A stretch of DNA of 64,000 nucleotides from Macrolepiota albuminosa (lineage: Eukaryota; Basidiomycota; Agaricomycetes; Agaricales; Agaricaceae), in NCBI GenBank assembly GCA_027475525.1, contig JAMWFC010000073.1, forward strand, positions 273,791 through 337,790, read 5' to 3'. The position numbers and the translations under genes were made by a program. Of this stretch, positions 55,772-64,000 are shown in pieces. Every line of letters starts with the position of its first letter. Within the stretch, counting starts at the first letter, position 1. Below the pieces are notes generated by a model, which was given only the letters and a program-made list of their open reading frames with translations, was not told the origin of the DNA and made no database searches.

Positions 55772-56485
55772 TTAATTAATACCGCTGCGCCTGATTTCTT
55801 CTATCTGCCGACCTTCTTGCACTAACTGATAAAATTGTCTGTGGTCGACTCCTTCATTCCATGATCGAAGAAGAAAAGATAGAACTTCAAGCAAGAACAA
55901 CAAAGCCAAGAAGGCAAAGACAGGCCTGAGCAAGCCTGGCGTCCAGCCCTTTTCTAGCTTGAACATGGTGCCGAGGCCGTGCAATTCACTACCTTGATTG
56001 ATACGATAGACCCCGGCCTCAGCAATCGCCCCAAAGGTTTCAGGAGCTCCGATGGGGTGTCTATATCTTACTTCACAGACACTTTGACGGCCTCCAATCG
56101 GTGGTGAAGGAAACTCGTCTGGTGAATGTTCGTTGTGGAGAGGTGACGCTGGGAGAGAGTTTTGGGGGGGGTTGCTTGTGAGAGGTTCGTCTAAGAGAGA
56201 GGAAAATAGAGAATTGTTTGGGAGAGACTCATCTGGGAGATAGGGAAAGAGAGAATCATCTGGAAGAGACACATCCGGGAGGTAGGGTGATATAGATTCG
56301 AGCGAGCAAGATAAGTGCTCGTAGGACGGCTCGACTGGGAGTCTTGGAATAGAAATGGTATCCTCCTTAGCTGTACTGCTTCGAGTATGGGAGAGGGACT
56401 TTGAAGGGGGAGAGCCACGGGGTGCCCTGCGAAGGGTGCGAGGGAAGTTGTTCGTGAGCTCGTTTCTCGAAGTAAAACTAGACAT
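55772..56485 (-). CDS. Unknown single-pass membrane protein with acidic repeats
   Basis: From ATG at 56485 (MSSFTSRNELTNNFP) a single exon of 237 codons. Residues 60-120 hold degenerate repeats of the type LPDDSLFPYLPDESLPNNS. A conserved-looking stretch VCEVRYRHPIGAPETFGA follows, then one strong membrane helix (LLRPVFAFLALLFLLEVLSF) and a 35-residue charged tail. The frame is intact. It lies downstream of the SUN-domain gene on the same strand. A partner role at the nuclear envelope is speculation; the tail does not look like a KASH peptide. Confidence 0.5.
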   Translation of the reverse strand: MSSFTSRNELTNNFPRTLRRAPRGSPPSKSLSHTRSSTAKEDTISIPRLPVEPSYEHLSCSLESISPYLPDVSLPDDSLFPYLPDESLPNNSLFSSLLDEPLTSNPPQNSLPASPLHNEHSPDEFPSPPIGGRQSVCEVRYRHPIGAPETFGAIAEAGVYRINQGSELHGLGTMFKLEKGWTPGLLRPVFAFLALLFLLEVLSFLLRSWNEGVDHRQFYQLVQEGRQIEEIRRSGIN

Positions 56486-56554
56486 AATATGTTGAGCGTG
56501 GCCGACTTGAAGGTGCGCGGCTATCGGGAGGCTGTAGCCAGATGAGCATTTCAA

Positions 56555-57049
56555 GGTCTGGATATGAGTTAAAACTTACCTGTCCCAGTACTGAGGCAAT
56601 TTCTAGTTAGAGGAGTTGGTTATTATACTTACCTGGTCGTGTCGGTTGCGTGCAGAACAAAGAGACAAAGAGCAATTAATGAAAACTCCATTATGGAACA
56701 CCAAGAACGTTCGGTGCTTACCTAAGGAAATGCTCGTGATCACAATATTTTACTATTGAAGAAGTGGAATATGGAAATGTCGCTTTGTACAGGTACACGT
56801 TTTACGTACATCTCTTTGGCCGCCGCTTCCATATACCTATCACTGACAGACTTGATGTAGATCAAGAAAACGAGTTGGTTGAGAAGTTCAGGAAGTAGTT
56901 CGGAACTGCCGGGTTGTTAGATACCCTCGTATCCCGATAAATTTCCCATGATCACTTGCGTAGCCTGTCGCCGAACAAAGAGAGCAGTAAAGGCAACCTG
57001 AATTACATTACGTAATGTAGCTGGGAATGAAACTATAACCGGAAAGAAA
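56555..57049. other. No gene recognised
   Basis: Bases 56665-56770 contain repeat-junction motifs (AACAAAGAGACAAAGAGC, a near-CCATATGGA and AACGTTCGGTGC) related to 3400-3480 in reverse. Nothing else is identified. Confidence 0.5.
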
Positions 57050-57963
57050 TCAAGCCAGATGACTGTCCTCTCCATGTACCCCTACAGGGTAAATGCAAGT
57101 TGTGTCAGCTCCCCAGTTGCTATTAATGGTTACAACAAGCCGATCCAAAGACATCACTGGGGACAGTGGGATATCCTGGCGGTCGGCCTCTGTCAACGGG
57201 ATGGTGAAATTGATATGTGCCAGGGGAAAAAACGTTATGTTAGGGTGAGGAGATTTGAGAAACAATTTTCCCTCAGAGAAGCCTGAACCTTCTGGAAAAA
57301 TGTCGTCAAGCAAATTTCTGAGCACGACTCCGTAGACCGCTACATCTCGAGGTGCTTGCTGGATCGCAATGGGAGATAACACACTTTGAGAGGGATAGAA
57401 TAAGGTGATGTTGAACACCTTGGCTGGTGCTGGAAGAGCAATGGCGAAATGTCCAGCTGACCCAGTGATCTCCCAACATTGGCCAATGATAATATCCCGC
57501 TGTAGTAAGGTCTCCGGGCCCAGCGGGTGTGCATTATGCGCCTTGCTCCATGGTTGTACCCAACTTTTCCATTGACCTGATGAACCACGTTTGTGAGTTT
57601 GGGAGGTCCAGGTTGGAATGATTTCCGCCCCATATGCGCGAAGGGCTAGATTGCGATAAATTGGCGGGGTGGCAGGAACATGTGGAAGGAATCTCATTAT
57701 AACGAGCCCCGTGGCGACCAAAAGGATTAGATAGCTCAACACATTTTCCCATGTGTATTGCGGGAGCCTGCGTCTTTGACTTGGGATCCTTTTTGCAGGA
57801 CTTCTGAATAAGTTCTTGTCCTATTAGAACGTGAGCAGCGGAATGCTGAAAATATGGTAAGGTAATCAGACACCTGAAAATCTCGAAATGAGCCATCTGG
57901 ATCCTCAATGTCCATGCGAGGTACCCGAATACCCTGTCTGTTTCTCTTGCGAGGCGTCAACAT
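57050..57963 (-). CDS. SUN-domain protein
   Basis: Start at ATG 57963 (MLTPRKRNRQGIRVPRMD). Exon 1 ends GSFRDFQ before a 53-base intron, and exon 2 runs to 57050, giving about 285 residues. Order: short basic N-terminus, one membrane helix (VLSYLILLVATGLVIMRF), then a SUN domain with LLQRDIIIGQCWEITGSAGH, APRDVAVYGVV, LDRLVVTINSNWGADTTCIY and PVGVHG. The CW.F/I.G and SN.G...TC.Y..VHG signatures are those of Sad1/UNC-84 proteins, which sit in the inner nuclear membrane and bind KASH partners, or of the related ER-type SUN proteins. It is shorter than typical nuclear SUN proteins, lacking a long coiled coil. The frame is intact. It is not part of the repeats, so probably a resident gene or accessory paralogue. 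Confidence 0.8.
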
Positions 57964-58592
57964 GACCCGTATCCGTAAGAAGTTGTCTATACTTCCAAAA
58001 TCACCAACGTTGGTATTTATCAAATTCTATGGATGATTATGACAAAGCAGCGGGAGCCTCTTTGTCTTCATGATTACTTGGGAAGGTTGTCTTTTTTTTG
58101 TGCTTTGTCAGCTGCTAAACTCAAAAGTGCCTTGATAAAGGTCTTGAGGTCGTGCCGCAGTGTTTCGCAGCAGGTGTGTGGTGTGTGTGGGCGACTTGGA
58201 GTGACGAAGGTCAAGGACTGCACGTGTAGATTAGACAATGGACAAGAAGTCGGCTAAATACCTTGAAACAAAAATAACCGAGAGTGCTCAATGTTTACTA
58301 CATAATACCAGAATCTCACGTGCGTACTGAGGCAATTTCTAGGAGTTGTTTTTACTATACTGACTAATTCCATATGGAACACAAGGAATTGAAGATGACA
58401 GTTATAATGGCACAATCTGTGGGTTCCGAAATTCTGTCCTGTCAATGTCAGTAACGATTGGTCGATGTAGAAAATCGGCAAGGCCAGTGGTCGAGGCATG
58501 GAGATATAATTTCAAGAACGTTCGGTGCCTACATAAGGAAATACTTGTGATCACAATGGGCGCATTGGAGAAGTGGATAAAGAGGTATCTAT

Positions 58593-58645
58593 CTGTCAAA
58601 GGATCCCTTTGTCTCTTTCACCTTTTTCGAGTGTCTCTTTGACAG
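58593..58645. repeat. 53-base imperfect palindrome P, copy 5
   Basis: CTGTCAAAG...CTTTGACAG; mirror of 3347-3399 in the outer right arm. Confidence 0.9.
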
Positions 58646-60002
58646 TTTTGTAGTATGGCAATCATCTAGTCATAATAATACGAACGATCGCAAGCGTCGG
58701 AAGTTGCGAGAAAAAAGAAGTGAGCGAGCTGAGCACGTGATCACAAATTCGTCTCGACTTGCCCTTTGTCTTCTTTCAAGTCCAGCAATGTATATATCCA
58801 AGCTTTCTTTCCTGTCCGCCCAATATCACCACCCGTTTGTATATATCCAAGCTTTCTTTCCTGTCTGCCCAATATCACCACCCGTTTGGCAGACCCGTCT
58901 CTCACCTTCATATTACTGCCTGGCAACATCAATAAGTATTTTCTCATCATGCCCAGAATACGCTCAATCACTGCAGCCATGAATACTACCGTCCGAATAG
59001 GTGCCCTCAACGTGAATAGAAAGCCAAGGCATATTGATAGTAAGGCCTGCTTCGACGTGTTCCATGTATATCTCCAACAGCTTTTCTAGATGGTCTCCTG
59101 GCGCTGAGCTGGTTATATCGGAGAATAGACAATCGTGAGCTCGTGTTTCTTTGTCAGCAAGCCGTCTAAAGTCAGCTTTAAATTTTGCAGAAGGAAAGGC
59201 ACGATGGGTCACAGTAGAGCATCTTCAGAATATTCGTATGTTCTTTCATCGCGACAAGATTCCAACCTTTGTTCATGCCTCACCCTAGTTAAAGAAGTCT
59301 ACTACAACAATCCGAAGAGATTTCTTGGGCCAGGCTTTTCACGCAGTTTCAAGAGAGCAATTCCGGAACTGGTTCGTCATGGCTGCATGAAACGTTGGGC
59401 TTCTCTTACAATGTTGCAACGTAATTTCCAGGTCGAACAAGGTTACCTCCGATGGAACACAGATAAGACAAAATTTTGAGTTTCGAAGCAGACGACCATT
59501 CTGTGCGTTGAGTATATTTCCCATGTAAGCAACATCTAACATTTGCTGGAAAGATGCATGCAAGCTGCATCACAAACACCGGGAGAAGAAGTGGATCGGC
59601 ATCATGCACACGCAGACTACTTTCGACAGAAGATTTCAATGACCGTGCCCACATATGCCATGGTAAGTCATCATTGCGTGCAGACGGGGTGACGGTGCTT
59701 GATTTGTGCACTGTTCAACTAGGTCGTCGAAGAAAGCAAGGAACTTCGGGAAGAGATCAATGAGCTCAAGGGACGGCTTAAAGAGTAAGGCGCTATTGGA
59801 CCAGTTACGGGAGAACGAGGCATTATCGGAGGAAATAAATCAACTGACTTGAGCATTATCATAAGCCACGATAGCAGTCATGAAATATATATGATTCTTT
59901 TGGAAAATTAAGGGAAAATGACAGATTCGGAGAAGGGAAAAGTGGCATAAGAACGGGGAAAATGGTGAAGAGGCGGGAAGACAAAGGCAAAAATGGTTAA
60001 GG

Positions 60003-61538
60003 TTAATTAAAATGGGTACTGCGAACATTGGACGTTGACCCCTGACGGTCCAAACAAGACTGGGTTGCAAGTGTAAACTTACATTGAAAAAGACTTTCAA
60101 TTCTTAATCGGTCACCATCCATTGCCAACCATGCTCCAACTCCGATACTCATTAGCCCAAGCAATAACAGCCACGGGTAAAGATAGATGAAATTGAGAAA
60201 GTAAACGGCGTGATGTTCCCTTTGCAAAGCTTCAAAAAGCATGAGTTGTACCATTAGTACAAGCTAAAGTGTCCATGTACCTTCCTCTGCCCGCCAAAGG
60301 GAGACCTGAGAGCCGCCCAAGATCGCGATCAAATCATGGTGTCCCGGAAGTTGCACCAACTACACTCATGTCAATATATCGCTTCCATGAAAAAAGAATA
60401 CTTGTATACACTTATTTTTGCCACGGTGCTTGTGTCTAGCATCACCATATCATCAAGGTGGTGATGGCAAGGGCGTCAGGAGAACGTACCACCAGAATCT
60501 AACACATCGAGTCGTCGTAGTACATTCCCCACTATCTTCCATAAAAGAGCTTTGCCAGGCGCTCCGCAAACAATGACATCTCCTACACTCATAAATTGGG
60601 CTGAGGCTAGATGGCTCAGAGAACCCATTGGTATGCCTGAAAGAGGTAGTTGACTTTTTGTACAAATGATGTCAAACCCACGTGAGGAGTTCGGCGTCAA
60701 AAACATATCACCACCAGGATTGAAAGCTTCTCTAGAATCACTTGATAAATTCCAGACAAGAAAAGTCAGATTAACCATGATACCTACATTGGTTTGGATG
60801 AGAAGAGACAAATTGGCTCCCCATTTTGTAGATCGAATGGACTAGCCGAACTCAGTCAATTTGGGAAATTTGAAAAGTTCAAGACTGACTATGTGCCATG
60901 ATTTCTGTAGGAGACCAGGAATGAGTGCTCGCCAGCTCCTTGGTGCCAGAACATAGTGGTGACCTGAGGACTCGGCAAATCGCAGGGAGCAACTAAACAC
61001 GCGACTTGCTCCCACGTTGCTGAAAGAAAGGTTGGATTAAAGACCATGAAGTGTGTTGAGCTCACTTGTGTCATGATTGACAGCGCGAAACATCTTTACA
61101 ACATCGCCCTCGTTGGGTTGTCCACTCGCACCTGCAACGGCTATAAGAGGCTCAGAACCATGCAGAACAATTTTCGATACCGAGCCAGTGAATGGATGGA
61201 GCCCAGAAACGGAAACAACCTATTGAGCCTTTGATATATTGTTAACCGTAGATATTACAACAACTAACCTTCGAGACCCTGTCTATGAGGATGGACACGA
61301 CCCAGCCATTTCGGAACCCGCAGTAAGCACGAGGGCTCGTTGCTGAGCCCGCCAAGCAAGAGATTGTCGCGAAACCATTATAACATGCAATTTCTTCCCC
61401 ACCGAGCGATGGTTCATAGATCTTTATAATTGACCCTACTCCAATCGCAAGGAATAGCCCACCATCAAGGAGCACATGGAAAGAAGCCTTTTCTGAGACC
61501 TTGATGGAGGAATAGCACTGATACAGGTGCATGGGCAT
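60003..61538 (-). pseudogene. WD40-like gene, right outer copy, 3'-truncated
   Basis: Identical in layout to 388-1940. The 66-base deletion removes the 3' splice site, last exon and normal stop, so the frame after the membrane helix would read through the intron (FTLATQSCLDRQGSTSNVRS) to a later stop. It could still yield a membrane-anchored propeller with a different tail, so loss of function is not certain. Confidence 0.6.
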
Positions 61539-61925
61539 GGGTTAATTATTTCCCGTGGAAGCTGTCAAACGGGAGTCCCGAGGCTTACTAATCTACAAGA
61601 TTCTCATGAGCGTTCGGGCGTAGAAAACCACCAATATATTATATTAAGAGCATGAAATATATATAATTCTATTCTAAAATTAAAACAACTCGAGAAATGG
61701 GAAAGTGGCAGAATATTAATGGGGGTCTTGGCAGATTCAACCGACTGAGTTAAGCGGTTGGACAGGTCAGCGCGTGGTTGCGGGAAAAGAATATGATTCT
61801 TTTGAGTCCGAAAGTTCTCGAGTCGACATGACAGATAACTTTATTGAAGACAGTGGACCTATCTTCTCACTTACTTGCCGTCGAACAGAGCCGAATAAAA
61901 AGTGTTTACAGATGCTATTTTTCTT

Positions 61926-62341
61926 ACCTTATCTTACATTAGGCAAATAAGTTGAATAAGGGAAGAAACTTTAGATATATCTGTACAGAACAGTAAAACG
62001 TTACAGACTGATATAGTCTAGCATTTGCTAAACGCTATACTATGTGTTTGATTTCCACCCCTGGCGCACGCGCACTATCAGTTTGGCAAAGAGGATGGAG
62101 CTGATGGGACATACTAATGATCCAATCGCCGTCCCTTATGGCTGGGTTCTGGTATCGGATACCACACACGTGTCCGGCATGTACGACGAAAGGAATTGTA
62201 ATGTCCCGACAGCCATTTAAACGAAGACCAATGAGGCCTTGGTCAAAGCCTATAGTGACAGTGAGATTCTGAATTGCCAGTATAGGATGGCGACTCGCCT
62301 TTTATGAACGCTTCACTACCAACCCTGAATTCCTTCTAATA
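61926..62341. other. No gene recognised
   Basis: Sequence immediately outside the outer right arm, possibly still part of the repeat since its partner would lie left of the window. No gene is recognised. Confidence 0.4.
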
Positions 62342-62385
62342 GGATGATTGTTAAAAGAAAAAGAAGAATCTCCTGGACACGACGT

Positions 62386-63150
62386 TCAGCTCACTGGGTT
62401 GGCTCTCTTTTCCTGGGCGAGTACGGTGCCCGAAGCTTTGTCTATGACAGTGACCCAGAATTTTATCCTGTCATTCCATGCAACGGTTCGATCACCCTCG
62501 CCTTGGCCTATGTCCACCATATCCACATTGAGGTATTGGGGAACTATCATATTTTGTGCCGGCACAGCGGAAGCAGAAGTATTTGGAAGGACAGGAGGCG
62601 TAGTAGGGTCTAGATTTTGTACCGGTACAGCAGGGAGAGAAGGGATGCTGGGAGGAAACACTGGAGCAAGAGGAAACGTAGTAGGAACAGTAACCATATG
62701 AGGTACTGTGGGACCGGCATCAGGAGAGACAGAATGGGTATAAACGATTGAAGGAGGCACTGCCGCTGGAGCATAGGTCTCAGGTGCATTTGAGTGTTGA
62801 GAAGGTAGTGGTGGTGAGTTTGGGTTTCCCATGTCGATTTTGGATGATTTTCTAGTACTAGTTGGACGGCTAGCCAGCGGTGATGCCACTACTTCTTCGA
62901 GCAAGATATGTATGTCACTATATATATATCAAAAATTTATTATTATGAGTTGTGACGAAAAGGTAAAACACAAATAAACCCTTACTTTGGACCAGCTGCT
63001 CTGAAAGCATATTCCACTCCTCCCCTGAGACGAACTCGAATGCTGGCTTGTTCAATCTATAGGAAGTTAGCTCAGAAAATACCTTGGATGACTTTGTCTT
63101 GCCTTGCGTGGAATAAGAGAACAAATTGCCACAGGAGGCTTGCTCCGGTT
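62386..63150 (-). CDS. Unknown Pro-rich protein, partial
   Basis: The minus strand encodes SCGNLFSYSTQGKTKSSK, LNKPAFEFVSGEEWNMLSEQ, an intron (about 62920-62990), then ILLEEVVASPLASRPTSTRK, followed by a Pro/Val-rich tail (PTVPHMVTVPTTFPLAPVFP) and a folded-looking end (NDRIKFWVTVIDKASGTVLA) to a stop at 62386. The 5' end is not fixed. A degraded copy of the upstream exon sits inside both JmjC units (30815-31015 and 48004-48204), linking this gene to the mobile region. Confidence 0.5.
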
Positions 63151-63429
63151 CTTAGGTTCAAGGATGACCAACGTCGTCCTCTCCAATGCATTCGAGAGCG
63201 TCGGACCAAGAGCTGCATTTGTGATTACCATATCTTCCTTGTTCTTGACAGGCCTTTCTGTATTCAGGGGGACAATTAGGCTCCTATTAAACGTTGCTTA
63301 GAGGGTTAATGACGTGACTGAGAGTAAGAGTGAACTAACCAAAGAGGTTCTGTTACGGTCATTGGATCAGGAGTAGATGAGAATGTGGATGCAAGAAGTT
63401 CCAGCCTGAGTTTTTAAGATGTCGACTAG
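63151..63429. other. No gene recognised
   Basis: Possible upstream exon of the Pro-rich gene (minus strand, NAALGPTLSNALE, about 63230-63180). Nothing else was identified. Confidence 0.3.
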
Positions 63430-63511
63430 ACAAAGAGACACTCGAAAAAAGTGAAAGAGACAAAGGGATCCTTTGGGACCAAAAGGGATCGGGAAGGATC
63501 CTTTGACAGGG
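63430..63511. repeat. Degenerate, internally duplicated palindrome P
   Basis: CAAAGAGACACTCGAAAAAA continues as in P, but the GGGATCCTTTG end is followed by a partial repeat (GGGATCGGGAAGGATCC) before CTTTGACAG. The left CTGT end is lost. Confidence 0.75.
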
Positions 63512-64000
63512 AGGAAAGTGGAAGAATGGGAGAATGGAACAGTAGCAAAATGCATATGGAAGAATGGGTTGAAGTGGTGAAATGGTGAAATGGAAAATTT
63601 AAATCGTAAAGAGGAAAAACGGGAAAGTGGCACGAAATATGTAAGCATCGAGCGTTCTTGAAGCATAACGTTAGACCCCTTTGAGTTTCGCTTGTTTAGT
63701 TCGATGCCGGGCTAGCAGAGAATTAGTACATACCGTTACCGTTTTCCTCTTTGACAAAGCTCACACCTAGTCTTAGGGAGGGTGGGGAGGTCGAGTGGAG
63801 GAGAGAGTGGTAGAATAGGGATCGTCAAAATTCTCGTGTCGATACCAACCGGCCATCGATATCGATCCTGCCGGTCTGAGATGTGACGGACAAAGCTGGT
63901 GTGCCTCTCCAAAGAACAACAAGAGTCAAGGTACAGTCTTGTTCACGACGTCTTGCACGAGTTCCACTTGCTGACCATGCAAATGGACGACCAAGGCGCT
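63512..64000. other. Repeat-derived sequence at the window end
   Basis: Purine-rich units (GGGAAAGTGG, GAAATGGTGAAATGG) at 63515-63640 are the reverse of the CCACTTTCCC cluster. From 63775 on, pieces of module R (AGAATAGGGATCGTCAAAAT, TCGATACC) and of 3960-4040 (ACGGACAAAGCTGGTGTGCC, AAGGTACAGTCTTG) follow. No gene is recognised. Confidence 0.6.

Larger units (their letters stand above)
58213..61925. repeat. Outer inverted repeat, right arm
   Basis: Mirror of 1-3778. It lacks the 66 bases corresponding to about 1877-1942. It carries module M (58593-60007, reverse), palindrome P (58593-58645), the double 49-base unit (58790-58887) and a truncated WD40-like gene. Differences seen besides the deletion are CpG transitions (for example 58692, 59342, 59850/59851, 61607-61620). 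Confidence 0.95.

Noticed and set aside
1..64000. One single large palindrome covering the window
   Set aside because: The outer and inner inverted repeats have different centres (about 30.98 kb and 39.51 kb), and most DNA between the outer and inner arms is unrelated left to right.

Overview
The window looks like a transposon-rich accessory region from a mushroom-forming basidiomycete (Agaricomycetes). Genes have many short GT-AG introns of about 40-60 bases. The element types present (a tnp2/Plavaka-like CACTA-type transposase and a tyrosine-recombinase retrotransposon) and a lineage-expanded fungal JmjC gene family fit that group. There is no RNA gene, CRISPR array or prokaryotic feature that I can support.

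The dominant architecture is two nested inverted duplications with different centres. The outer pair is 1-3778 and 58213-61925; the left arm probably continues beyond the window start. The inner pair is 25813-33629 and 45390-53206, about 7.8 kb per arm, gap-free wherever compared (paired coordinates sum to 79019) and nearly identical. Each inner arm carries a roughly 5.6 kb unit with degenerate 140-160 base terminal inverted repeats around a large multi-exon JmjC-domain gene. The 11.8 kb spacer between the inner arms holds an apparently intact tnp2-type transposase (39927-43791), a WD40 gene (37240-39084), an unknown multi-exon gene (34747-35957), a small terminal-inverted-repeat element (33651-34448) and a third copy of an outer-arm module (43949-45542).

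From left to right: a WD40-like gene with a C-terminal membrane segment (388-1940); a complete tyrosine-recombinase retrotransposon with 632-base direct terminal repeats (4290-9986); a small unknown gene (10219-10826); a divergent, broken JmjC gene (12201-16661) followed by inverted scraps of WD40 and JmjC genes; repeat modules at 19.2-20.5 kb; a patchwork of host-gene fragments resembling RNA14, a fumarylacetoacetase-family protein and threonyl-tRNA synthetase (20.7-22.7 kb); an intact RING-finger gene (23316-24208); the inner inverted repeat; JmjC scraps and unknown genes (53.5-56.5 kb); an intact SUN-domain gene (57050-57963); the outer right arm with a 3'-truncated WD40 copy; and an unknown proline-rich gene (62.4-63.1 kb).

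A consistent mutational signature runs through the window. Every base substitution I found between near-identical repeat copies is a CpG transition (CG to TG or CA). These changes account for a premature stop in one of the two inner JmjC copies, and probably for the stop in the recombinase gene and the lost metal-ligand Asp in the divergent JmjC gene. This fits methylation-linked CpG decay of repeats. The most notable unit is the JmjC-bearing inverted-repeat element, duplicated head-to-head around an intact transposase. Whether that transposase acts on it is unproven.
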